A DNA stretch of 64,000 nucleotides from Dryas octopetala. Lineage: Eukaryota > Streptophyta > Magnoliopsida > Rosales > Rosaceae. The notes below the pieces were generated by a model. The model saw nothing but the letters and a program-made list of their open reading frames with translations, did no database searches and had not been told where the DNA came from. The stretch lies in contig OY992837.1 in the NCBI GenBank assembly GCA_963921425.1, positions 19,112,630 to 19,176,629 of the forward strand, given 5' to 3'. Position numbers and translations under genes: made by a program. Below are positions 22,829-34,500 of the stretch, piece by piece; within the stretch, counting starts at the first letter, position 1; the number at the start of each line of letters is the position of its first letter.

Positions 22829-23777
22829 AGTTATCAAACTTTTCTTTCTCATTTAACTTAGAATGAATGTTTACAGAAACACGGCGAAATTGGCCAGATG
22901 AAAAGGAGAATTACAAACAAAGTTACAAATACGGCCGTAATACAACTCTCAAGGCTTCCAAGCTCCCAGTACCCGCCTGCTCAAGGCTTCATGCTCTTTT
23001 TGTTTATGCCGAAAATCTTCCACCGTAGACTTTAAAGCCTGGTATACTGAGGCATCATGTTTTATCTCCATGACCGTCAAACAGAGATACATGGCATTTT
23101 CTTCTTTCTCTTTCCTCTTAGCAATCACCCTAGCCTCAACCCTGGCTATTTGCTGATCAATTCTTATTTGGGCTTTCTTCAAGTCTTTATACTACTAAAT
23201 TTTTGACTGAATTTTTCGTCGCAAAACCTCCAAGTTGCTTCGCCGCCTCTTGACCAATAGAAACCTCATTGCAATCCACTCAGCTATTTGGAGATCAATC
23301 TCGGCGAAAGCAAGTTTACTTTTCACCAAATATGTGGTTAAAACTTTGAAGAAGTGTGAGCAGGTTTTTATTTTCCTCCATGGCTGAGAGTACGACCGGT
23401 GTCCTGGGAGGACTTTGAACTTTCGCCGGTGGAGAGGAGAATGTCTTTAGAAACTCGGCCAAGCCTACCTCCATCTCCGATGTAAATTGCATTAGAAAAA
23501 AGGGCTAACCGAATACAAAGAATAGCATAAACATTCTAAGTGTTTGCAAAACTTGAAGCAAAACCTGTTCAATAGGAACGGTCTTTGGCTAAAGTGTTTC
23601 AGACATAAACGATTTAAGTGGCTTCGGGTTGAGATAACCCCTATAACTATACCCAAAATTCGGAGGTGCTCACCAGGGATGGGAATAAGGAGAACCATCA
23701 GACTCACTCGAGTCAGAAGAAGAAATGGGGCAACGTCGTGCACTTTTGGTTTCTAGATTCTCAAACCAGGCCCTAGG
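22829..23777 (-). pseudogene. Tat-element 3' region with antisense reading-frame relics
   Basis: Downstream of the integrase fossil the minus strand has open stretches, the clearest at 23182-22949 (77 codons). It is rich in Lys, Glu and Arg and probably coiled-coil ('EARVIAKRKEKEENAM'). A second minus-strand stretch around 23480-23360 is Pro/Ser-rich. Tat-lineage elements are known to carry an additional antisense frame between pol and the 3' LTR (for example Grande), so I infer a decayed antisense accessory gene. Product unknown. The region continues after later insertions at 46755 and 56832. Confidence 0.5.
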
Positions 23778-23782
23778 GTCAC

Positions 23783-24769
23783 TGTAACAACCAGAACCAA
23801 ATTTGTAACGCCCCGAACCTCGGGCCCAAAAATACACTGAAACTTTGCCCTTTAAACCTCTTTTCAAAGAATGAGCCATGCACTTAAATATAACAAAAAT
23901 CAATTTTGCCAAAAAACCTTTCAATGAAAACGTTGTAGTACGAAATTGTTGCCAAGGTTTGAGCCTGCCCATGTACAGAATTGTGGCCAAGACATTGTCT
24001 ACAGTACGGGTACGAGTATGGTGTAGTTTCATTATTCTTCCAAGGAATTCTATTACAAAAGTTTAAACGATAAGTTCTTTTTATGCTTTATCTTGATTCT
24101 TGGACTTCTACTTTTGCATGATACTTCGATTTAGAAAGTTCTTAATGAATGACTGCATATCATTTTTATTCATGTATCTTATGTTAAATGATTTTATGAC
24201 ATTTTGGAAAATATTTCGAAAATATTTTTAAAACTGGGAGATTTCAAAGAGCGATTGTAAGGTCTTAGAGATTATTATTTTATGACTTCTAAAAGAATAA
24301 ATAAATTTTATGTTTCATTTTCTTAACTCATTCACTCACGGAGTTTATCTCACGTTTTTTCCATATATTTTGTTTTAAATTTTCCCCCCACGTAGTAGCG
24401 GTGGTGGAGGTCGAGCCATATACGTCGATGCATAATTTTTCCACTCCCATTCCTTGGACATTGTCGGCGACATGTCAACTTTGTTAATTCTTTTAGCTTT
24501 AGTAAGTAACTTGTTGTATTATAGTAGCTCTGATAATCGCATTTGGACCCTACGAATGAATTATTTTTATTTGTTGAGTTTGAGACTCCTTGTTGTTTGC
24601 AGTAGAGGTGGCAGTTGAATTTTAGAAGTGTTATTTACAGGTTTATAAATTTTTGGGTTAGTCCAATTTCAGGGGAGGTTCTGTCGAATTTTCGGTAGGA
24701 TTTTGCTTGATTTTGGATCCCACAGGACCTCTCTGAGTTTCAAGGTGGAATCCGGTGGCGGTCCTGTCA
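23783..24769 (+). repeat. 5' LTR of family-A element (short version)
   Basis: It starts TGTAACAACCAGAACC, ends GGCGGTCCTGTCA, and is followed directly by the primer site. From about 23935 on it is collinear with the second part of the 3' LTR (45945-46749). Just inside its left end (about 23804-23930) it holds a scrap of a reverse family-B LTR beginning TGTAACGCCCCG. It is about a third of the length of the 3' LTR. Confidence 0.82.
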
Positions 24770-24772
24770 ACT

Positions 24773-24784
24773 TGGTATCAGAGC
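24773..24784 (+). other. Primer-binding site, initiator tRNA-Met
   Basis: TGGTATCAGAGC, three bases after the 5' LTR end, is complementary to the 3' end of plant initiator tRNA-Met. It sets the orientation of the family-A element as +. Confidence 0.93.
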
Positions 24785-25372
24785 TTTAGGTTTTAAATTC
24801 TTATAGACTCGGCACCTTGTATGCATCCTTCAGTGTACTGAAAAGTTTTCCTCAGCTAGTATGGATATGCCTTCTCGACGTGGCCGACCTCACATAAGTT
24901 GTGGTAAGTTTTGGGAGTTATAGTTTATTTGTTTAACGTTACATTTATGCGATTAGTGGCTTGCCTGTGTTTCAGTCTTGACTCGTACATGTGAGGATCA
25001 TTAGATAATCAGTACTTGAGGAAAATGAACGACTGAAACTATGTTGATGTCTATGCTTAGTTCTCTAATATATGAGCGTTGTTCAAAGTTTTGGCACTCG
25101 ATGATGAACACAATTCGATAAACCAAGTTTGAGTCTTATGAATAAAATTATTATTGGATGTTTATAGTTTCGCCCTAATGAGGTTGAGTGTTGAGGAAGT
25201 ATCAATACTAAACCTTGATGGAAAGTGAATTTTCGTAGTACCATGAGTGGTTAAGAGATTTCATGTATTATGGAATGAAATAAATTTCTCATGGAAATTC
25301 CATTTATCATTAGAAGGAGGTTTTGTGTGAACTTAACTTAAGCTAAGGTTGGAGTAAATTGGAAGGAATTAT
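24785..25372 (+). other. Interior of family-A element, left piece
   Basis: A non-coding stretch of about 0.6 kb between the primer site and the inserted Athila element. A possible gag start with basic residues ('MPSRRGRP') is seen at about 24866, but no domain follows. Nothing else is recognised. Confidence 0.6.
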
Positions 25373-25715
25373 TAATTCGCATCTTTTCAAGTACTTAATT
25401 TAAACACTCAATCAAACACGAAAACAATTAAAACCCTTCTTTGTAGATGTAGCATTGGTAAGTAGGGATCGTTCTTAACCGGGGATTGAGGGTGAATGCA
25501 TAACTATGCTAGGTTTGGTTTAATGGGGGTGCAAAGTTTGGTTTTCTAAGTTCCTACGAAATAAAACAAGAAGGTGGTTAGATACATATCAAGAAATCAC
25601 AAGTTCTAACATGTTTAAACTCATAGACAAGCAAACAATCAAGAACACATAATCCTAACATGCATCTAGCCGAAAATAAGTTCCTAAGTCTATTATTTAC
25701 AAGTGATCATCACAT
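25373..25715 (-). repeat. Athila 3' LTR, outer part
   Basis: Identical to 38589-38931 over its 343 bases. It is cut at 25715 by the family-B LTR; the rest of this LTR is 28491-29595. Confidence 0.95.
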
Positions 25716-28485
25716 TGAAACGCCCCGAACCTCGGGCCCATGAAAATACTGAACATCAAACTGTTAAATCTATTTTCTCTTACTTTTGAGCCATGCACAA
25801 CAACATAAGTAAATATAATTCTGTCAAAAACATTTAAATAAATCTCTCTGGGTCCCACTGCCTCGTCTTCTCCCCACTACTTCCTCAGCCTGCTTTACCT
25901 GCAAAACAGCTACAACCACACTGCACCATATCCATGGTGCACCGAGTCAATCAAACAAATAACCCGGTAAGCTCACTAGAGCTCGTATAAGTGAAATGAT
26001 GAAATAATTATCCTCAAATTGCATATTTGATAATGATCCACAATATAATAATAATAATCACTCCACCATTCTGGCCAATCAATTGCCAAATCATCAACTA
26101 TTAACCTTAACCTCAATCATTCACATCCTCATTAATAACTTCAAAACACAACTATATGCCTATACCATATCTCTAACTGATTCACGATAATCAAATCCAC
26201 TCATCATATTCCAAAATCTTTCGACAAATTATCAACATTCTCATCCTCAAGATTCAAGCCTAAACTTAACCAAATCCTAGCAAACACTGCAGACAAGCAA
26301 CCAAACAAACAAACAGACTATCTAGTTTCACTCACATCGCTCTTTGAAATCCTCCAGCCTTCAAACTACTTTCAGAATCTCTTCCTTCAGATCCATTTTT
26401 CAATCCCCTCAAAATTGTAAATCGACCTCTAAAGAACAATTTATACTCCACAACCGAAACCTCACTCCACAAACTATAAATCGCTCGCCACTTCCCGTGC
26501 AGAGCGAATCTATACACGAGCAGGCAGGAATGCTCGCCACTTCTCGTGCAGAGCGAATCAATGCACGAGCAGGCAGAATGCTCGCCACATCTCGTGCAGA
26601 GCGTATCAATGCACGAGCAGGCAGGATGCTCGCCACATCTCGTGCAGAGCGTATCAATGCACGAGCAGGCAGGATGCTCGCCACATCTCGTGCAGAGCGA
26701 ATCGATGCACGAGCAGGCAGGTATTCTCACACAACCTCAATCACAACATCCTCAAAACTATCTTTGTTTCACAATGTATAAATGCCCCTTGTATTTCTCC
26801 TCAAATTCATCTCTACAATTGCATCACCATCAACACTTGCTGTCAGAAAATTTATTTCTTAAACATTTACTCTCCACCCACAAAACCATTCGACATGAGA
26901 AGTCAACCACTTAATTATTACTCAAAGTTTATTCCGAGCTATGCCGAATCCCTTCCGAAATTGATTCTTGCTCATGACTCCTCACTTGTTTACCACTCAA
27001 ACCATACCAACACTTCCTCACTAATTAATTTGATCGTTTTGCATAATAACTGCCTAATCACCAATTCCTTGATCCTCGAAAATAGACGTTTCTCATCTAA
27101 TCAGTAATTAATCCCCAGGGCAACCCTAAAATTCCCAATTTACTTCTTAGCCTCAAATCCTCGTAAATTCCTTCTCATGATCTAAATCCTATACTTAGCC
27201 TTCTTTAACAAAAAGCAACAAATTAAACAAGACAGACAATTCATCTACGGTACTCAACAGAATAACCAAATAAGTTTCACTCACAATTTAACTACGTAAA
27301 AGACGAAATATCCTTCACGATGCCATTGCTCAGATACCAAATTCGGCAGCATAACGGCATCGTGAATGAGATTTCCCGGGCCCATGTACCTGTTAAGACC
27401 AGACAACCAACTTAAATATATACATAATTGACAATTGGTCGTTTAATCGTCCAAAACGGGCGGCCGCCACCGCACACGGTGGCTGCCCGGCTTATACAAC
27501 ACAGAAATTTCACAGAAACTCACTAAACAACCTCCAAGGATCTCCTAGAAGTTCAAAGTGGGCAAAAAGAGACAAACAGCCACTGTCCCGCCGCCACAAG
27601 TGGCGGAGGCAGTGGTGGCTGCGGCGGCACAATCTAAGAAAATGGTTTTTCAACTAAAAATCAACCGAAATTTAACCTAGGACCTTCAATTGGATGATAA
27701 ACAACTCAGAAATCATTCAAGTAGGCTCAATTCAAGGCAAACCCGAAATGGGTACAAGCCCTAAAGTTCCAAATTTTTAGATTCTCAAAATTTACACGCA
27801 GTAACAAGGGGGAAAGAAGGCCCATACCTCGAGGATCATTTTTGACAACTGGACCGACGGCCAAATCTCGCCGGAAATGGCCGAAATCGGCGGCGGAAGC
27901 TGGCGGCCGACTTGGCTTCCCGAGCTCATCGCTCCGTCGTGGAGCATCATCGGAGCAGGAGGACACCACGGCTGAACTTGCCGTGGTGAGACGAACAAGA
28001 CCCAGTGGGTCCGGCCACCCAAATCTCGCCGGAACAGTCAGATCGACGGCGAGGCTCAAATCGGGTCTAGGCTGGTTTCGGGTTTTCGGGGCTTTTCTGG
28101 GTTGAACGGAGGCCAGGGGTAGAGAGAGGAGAGGGCGACGATGCTGGCGGGCCGAAAACCTAGCCCATCCGCCGCCGGACGCACCGCCACGCGCCAGTGG
28201 CAGATCGGCGAGTGAGAGAGGGAGAGACACGCGGGAGAGGGAGAGGATCGGGGAGAGAGGAGAGAGAATGTCCAGAAATTTCTGGATTTTGGGTATTTAA
28301 AACCCACTCCTACAAAATTACAAAATTGCCCTTTCCTTCAAATGCTCGTATCTTTCAAATCGTAGCTCCGATTGACGCGTGCCGCGTGTCTACGAACTCG
28401 TGGACTCGAGACCTTTCCAACGTGCCCAAAGTCAAAAACGAAAGTCCATTATTTTTAAAAGTCAACTTTGGGTCGGGTCGTTACA
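25716..28485 (-). mobile_element. Family-B solo LTR, reverse, TSD cacat
   Basis: On the + strand it runs TGAAACGCCCCGAACC to GGGTCGGGTCGTTACA, flanked by cacat at 25711-25715 and 28486-28490, within the Athila 3' LTR. The uninterrupted 5' LTR copy at 38932 shows the empty site. Since the Athila copy is itself young, this is one of the youngest events here. In its own sense it has the conserved module (about 28422-28345), GC-rich frames (28230-27727, 167 codons; and 28022-27792) and a 48-bp hairpin minisatellite (26490-26730). It is 2770 bp with no internal region. Confidence 0.93.
26490..26730 (-). repeat. 48-bp hairpin minisatellite in family-B LTR
   Basis: About five units of 48 bp built on 'ctcgccacatctcgtgcag' and 'atgcacgagcaggcagg'. 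Each unit has a perfect 8-bp stem CTCGTGCA/TGCACGAG around an 11-base loop. This corresponds to the 51-bp array of other copies but uses a different lower stem. Period 16 codons, so repetitive open frames appear on both strands. Confidence 0.93.
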
Positions 28486-28490
28486 CACAT

Positions 28491-29595
28491 CTAGTCACTT
28501 GAAACCGTTTACCTCTTCCTCCTTTGGTACCTACGAAATTTCCAGCTAAGGTTAAGACATACACACATGCATACATTGAAAATAAGAAGCCACCAAATCG
28601 AGTGAACTTCCTAAGTCCAATTTTATCTTTGATTAGTTCATTGAAACATGCAAGGATGAACCAAATCGAGTATCATCCATACAAGCTCCAACGCATTAGG
28701 GGTATGTATGCTAGCATGCATATTCGAACCTGGGGCTGCAAACACATGGAAGGCATCAAACAAGTCTGAAAATAAACATCCATACATCAAAGCTTGTTCT
28801 CTTTACAAATACGATTGAAATAATACACAAAAAACCGAAATAAAATACAAGACATGGTTACACTTTTTTTTTTGGATCCGAGGGATATTCGCTCCGCAAT
28901 CTTCAAGTATAGCCGCACCTTGGTGATAATGGAGACGCAGAAATCCCAGCCAAGTCGAGCAAAGGATAGTCACGGGTGAAGGAAGGATAGTTTGGAAGGT
29001 GGTGGAGATGGTGTTTCGGTTCTAGGGTAGATTTCTTGCTAAGTGTAAGAGGAGTTGATGTGAGGACAGGGATTCGGCTCTATGATCGTGAGAGACTTTT
29101 TCTCTTCCTCCAAAGCTCTTTATATAGGGGATGATGATGATGCCATTCCTCCCAAAAAATGGTGCGTTACTATGAATATGTAATTAACCTCCATTTGAAA
29201 CCATGCAATTATGCTCCATTTAATTAGGCCATGCCGTTTCTTCCATTTATCTAGCTCAATACCGTTTTGTGCACTAGCAATTATCTCACACCCATTTTAA
29301 GTCATGCATTAGCCAGCTCATGCCATGCAAATCAATCCATTAATGTCCATGCAATTAAGGTCCATTAAAGTCCATGCAATTAAGGTCCATGTAATTCTAC
29401 GTGACCATTTATTCTTCGGAATTTAGGAACGTCTTCCTTAGCACACATTTTTGCTCCGAATCGTCTCCTTTATTATTTCTCCTTTATTTTCTGCCTAAAA
29501 ACATAAAACAAGTTAGCAACATATTTACTAAGCTCATAACAAAGCAAAATGTAGAGAGAAAGACATTAATAACCAAGCATAAAATGCGTAGATCA
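28491..29595 (-). repeat. Athila 3' LTR, inner part
   Basis: Matches 38932-40036 with four visible differences. It ends in GATCA on the + strand, giving TGATC as the LTR start in element sense. Confidence 0.95.
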
Positions 29596-29610
29596 AATTC
29601 CCCCACACTT
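29596..29610 (-). other. Athila polypurine tract
   Basis: On the minus strand the bases just before the 3' LTR read AAGTGTGGGGGAATT, a typical plus-strand primer of plant Ty3 elements. Confidence 0.88.
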
Positions 29611-31220
29611 AGACTTTACTAGTCCCTAGCAAATACAAAACAAAACAAGGACAAAGAAAAACAATAAAGGGAAAAACACTTATATGTACAAAACACTTAG
29701 AAGTCTCAATGTTTCAAAGCCGCAAATTTTCATGTTCTCATGTTTGAAAACGTAAGAGATACTAAGTAAAACAACACTAAGCCCTTAGTCAAAATTTGTC
29801 TCAGAAATTTCTTAATGTATGTGGCAATGGAATCACCATGTGTCAAGCATGAATGATCTTTGAATTCAATAGATAATAGAGACATAATCATGCTATGAAC
29901 AAGTAAGACATAGAGAAAACAATGGTGAGTTTAAATCTGTGCATTCTTCGAATGAAATTCAAATCAACTCACACGGATGCTCTCATTATATTTCCACTCA
30001 TGCAAAGGGTTCACTCAAAGTGTTTAAATCAATGAATGGAATGAATTACTTGCTCAAATGAACCAAAATCATATGCTTACTCATGCAACTTACTCCACAG
30101 AATGAAGGCTACTCATCTTAAGGATCAAAAAGGACTTTAAAGGGTTGTAATGGGGCTGAGGTTAAGGCATTCGAAATTTAGATATGTGGTGATTAAGAAC
30201 ATTCTAAAGACTTAGCCAAAGCACCAAAACTTGATCAATTTTAAGCTCCCATCTCACCAAAGACGTCACCATGCAAGACTTTGAAGTACAAGGGCCGGAT
30301 TTCATCGTGTTGGGCCCTATCTTCATTCTAAACTTGCTTTGAGCTCTGTGAACAGGATAAAGGCGATATTTTGCATTATTGGGCATTCTATTCGAAACAA
30401 ACTCCAAACTCACAAGTACGGGGAATATTAATCCAAACTTTAGACATTTAGAACCTATTGCCGGAGAGCTTTTGATCATTCTTTTCTTTCTTTGTTTTTG
30501 GCAATTTCTATTTTAACAAGCTGTTTGAACAAGTCTATCTCCATACATACATTCCCTTACATGATTCTCACGCCATCTCCAAGATTCTAGCTTCAAAAAT
30601 CCCCACCAGGTCTTTTGAACAAAGGTATGGATAATCTACACTAGGTTAAAGTGTTTAGATATGTATGGCAATGAAAGAAAGGCTTAATGTAGGCTCAAAT
30701 GGGCTCATCTAGGGGTGTCGCAACTCGTGCGCACAAATGGGATACATGGCATTTTGGCAAAGTGGTGGAAAACCTAAGTGCCTTTAATCATATCCAAAAT
30801 CAGAGTATGTAACAATTATAAGCTTTGCAAGTTGACATGAGTAAGTTCTAGTATTCTCTAGTTCATTAAGATCTATGGCAAGTAATTAGATGAGACATGT
30901 TTTGTTTTTGAAAACCATATGCACGAAATTCACTCTCAAATGAAGTAATGTAGGCTCAAAAACTCACTTTTAAGGTTGTATGATTTAAAACTCATTCTAG
31001 CATGCGAAATCTATACCATGTTTATGCAAACCATATCCACTACATGTCATAACACTCACAAATGTCTCAATTAGCCCATGAATTCATTCTTAATGATTTC
31101 CAACGCCATATGTATGTTCTTTCGGTCCATTTTTATCATCGACTAACTAAGGGCATCCTAAGACTCTTTAAAACACTAAGTTAAACAAAAAGACTCAAAA
31201 TACACTAAGTATGACTCAAA

Positions 31221-31270
<50 letters not shown>

Positions 31271-31546
31271 CAACTACCGGAAAGTTCCATTGTCCGCCCG
31301 AGTTTTTATGATTTATGACTCAAAAAAGTTGTTCCCCACACTTAAACTCTACATTGTCCTCAATGTATCAAAGTAAAGTCATAGAATGGAAACTAGGACT
31401 TACGAAAATCTAACTGAGTAAATAAAAGCAACGAAATTAAAAGAGTTAAGGGAAGAGAATGCAAATCTGTTGTAGATTCCTCCATTGGGTTGCCTCCCAA
31501 CAAGCGCTTGTTCTTTAACGTCTTTCAGCCTAGACGTGATGCATCT
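29611..31546 (-). other. Athila region between pol and 3' LTR
   Basis: About 1.9 kb where many Athila elements have an env-like gene. The longest minus-strand frame is 91 codons (30479-30204) and shows no signal peptide or membrane segment. A 43-base T run (A on the element strand) lies at 31223-31265. I see no gene here. Confidence 0.7.
31223..31265. repeat. Poly(T) tract, 43 bases
   Basis: An uninterrupted T homopolymer inside the Athila 3' non-coding region. Its length may be uncertain because such runs are error-prone in sequencing. Confidence 0.9.
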
Positions 31547-34500
31547 TCATGTGTTTGAAGTAGGTGGATCAAAGAGCTTCACTTCTTCAACGTCATGCTC
31601 CTTGAAATTCTCATAGTAGTGCTTCAAACGTTGGCCATTCACGGTGAACACCTTGCTGGTTTCCAAGCTCATTATCTCCACGGCTCCATAGGGAAAGACT
31701 TGAACTACAATGTAAGGACCAACCCATCTAGAGCGTAGCTTGCCCGGAAAAAGTCTAAGTCTCGAATGGAATAGCAATACTTTTTGCCCGGGTTCAAAAC
31801 TCTTCGTACGGATCATCTTGTCATGAATGCGCTTTGTCCTCTCCTTGTAGATCCATGCGTTGTCAAATGCTTCATTCCGGATCTCCTCAAGCTCACAAAG
31901 TTGAAGCTTTCGATGTAGACCAGCCTCATCCTTGTTCATGTTGAACTTCTTGATCGCCCACCATGCTTTGTGTTCCAACTCCACCGGAAGATGACAAGCC
32001 TTCCCATAAACAAGTCGATAGGGTGACATGCCTATGGGAGTCTTGTATGCCGTCCTATAAGCCCATAGTGCATCATCCAAACATTGGCTCCAATCCTTGC
32101 GATTTGGTTTGACAGTTCTCTCCAAGATCTTCTTGATTTCGCGATTGGATACTTCAGCCATTCCATTGGTTTGTGGATGATATGGTGTAGAGACCTTGTG
32201 TGTGACGCCATACTTCTTCATCAATGCCTCCACGGTTTTGTTGCAAAAGTGACTCCCTCCATCGCTTATGAGAATGCGTGGCATCCCAAACCTTGAAAAG
32301 ATATTCGTCTTGAGGAAATCTGCAACAACTCGCGAATCATTAGTACGGGTGGCTTTTGCTTCCACCCATTTCGACACATAATCTACAGCAAGTAAGATGT
32401 AAGTGAAACCATTAGATGAAGGAAAGGGTCCCATGAAATCAATGCCCCAAACATCAAAGATTTCGACATTGATCATGTACTTTTGTGGCATTTCGTCTCT
32501 TGAACCAATGTTTCCAGATCTTTGGCACCTATCACACTTAGCACAAAAGTCATTTGAATCACGAAATAGGTTAGGCCAAAAGAAACCACAATCTAGAACC
32601 TTTAGGGCTGTCTTCTTTGAACCAAAATGTCCTCCACATGCACCATTATGACAAAACTCAAGAATAGATGCAAACTCACTATCCGGGATACATCTCCTTA
32701 TTACTAAGTCGGCACATTGTTTCCACAAATAAGGTTCATCCCAAATAAATGACTTAGCATTAGACTTAAGCTTATCACGTTGAGCTCTTGGCATGGAAGA
32801 TGGAAACTCATCGGTAACTAAGTAGTTAACAATATCTGCGTACCATGGAGTTTCAAGAGGACTTACCTTGACTCCGAAGAGTTGTTCATCCGGAAATGTT
32901 TCCTCAATAGCCACAGCTTCTTGTCCATGCACAATTCGAGAAAGATGGTCAGCCACAACGTTTTCCACTCCTTTCTTGTCTTTGATTTCCACATCGAACT
33001 CTTGTAGAAGTAGAATCCAACGAATGAGTCTTGGTTTTGCATCCTTCTTTGTCATCAAGTACTTCAAAGCCGCATGATCCGTGTAAATGATAACCTTGCT
33101 TTGAAGTAAGTAAGATCTGAATTTGTCTAATGCAAAAACCACAGCAAGCATCTCCTTCTCGGTTGTTGTGTAGTTGGTTTGAGCATCATCAAGTGTCCTT
33201 GAGGCATAGTATATGGCGTAGGGCTTCTTCTCCTTCCTTTGTCCCAAAACAGCTCCAACAGCGTAATCCGATGCATCACACATGAGCTCAAAGGGTAGAG
33301 ACCAATCTGGTGCTTGAAGAATAGGAGCACAAGTGAGTAACTCCTTCAACTTGGTGAATGCCACGTTACACTCCTCATCAAATACAAAGGGAGTGTCCTT
33401 TTGAAGTAACTTGCACAAGGGCCGAGATATGTGAGAGAAGTCCTTTATAAACCTCCTGTAGAAACCTGCATGTCCAAGAAAAGAACGAATCTCTCTAACC
33501 GAAGTCGGAGAGGGTAAGTGTTTCACAAGATCTACTTTTGATTTATCAACTTCCAACCCTTGTTTCGAGATAATATGTCCAAGAACAATCCCTTGTGTTA
33601 CCATGAAATGGCACTTCTCCCAGTTAAGTACTAAGTTCGTTTCAACGCATCTTTGCAAGATTAGCTCTAAGTTTTCTAGACATGCATCGAAATCCTTCCC
33701 AAAAACACTAAAGTCATCCATGAATACTTCAATTATTTTCTCAATGTAATCGGAAAAGATAGAAAGCATGCAACGTTGAAACGTACCAGGGGCATTGCAC
33801 AATCCAAAGGGCATCCGTCGATATGCAAACGTTCCAAAAGGGCATGTGAACGTTGTCTTCTCTTGATCCTCCTCCGCGATGCTGATTTGGTTGTAACCCG
33901 AATATCCATCAAGGAAGCAATAGTAGGAATGACCAGCCAACCTCTCAAGCATTTGATCAATGAATGGCAAAGGGAAATGGTCCTTCCTTGTGCTTGCGTT
34001 GAGCTTCCTATAGTCGATGCAAACTCTATGTCCAGTGATAGTTCGCTGAGGCACCAACTCATTATCCGCGTTCTTTACAACGGTGATTCCGGACTTCTTA
34101 GGAACAACTTGCACGGGTGAGACCCAACGGCTGTCCGGAATTGGATAAATGACCCCACAATCCAAGAGTTTGATCACCTCCTTCTTCACAACCTCCATCA
34201 TTGGCGGATGGAGCCTTCTTTGTGCTTCACGTGAGGGCTTAGCTCCCTCCTCAAGTAGAATGCGATGAACACAAGTTGCTGGATTTATACCTTTGATGTC
34301 CGCAAGTGTCCATCCAATGGCAGGCTTGTATTGTTGAAGCATTCGAATCAATCTACCTTCTTGTTCTTCCTCCAACGTTGAAGAGATGATAACCGGCAAA
34401 GTCTCATTGTCGCCCAAGTAAGCATACTTCAAATGATCCGGTAACACCTTGAGTTCCACTTCGGGTGCTTGAATAATGGAGGGAACAAGCTTGTTCTCGC

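Noticed and set aside
26344-26781. Repetitive 'protein' of 145 codons with 16-residue repeats
   Set aside because: Produced by a 48-bp minisatellite whose period is a multiple of three; open in several frames on both strands.
29611-31546. Env-like gene of the Athila element
   Set aside because: Expected by family habit, but no frame over 91 codons and no signal peptide or membrane segment is visible.
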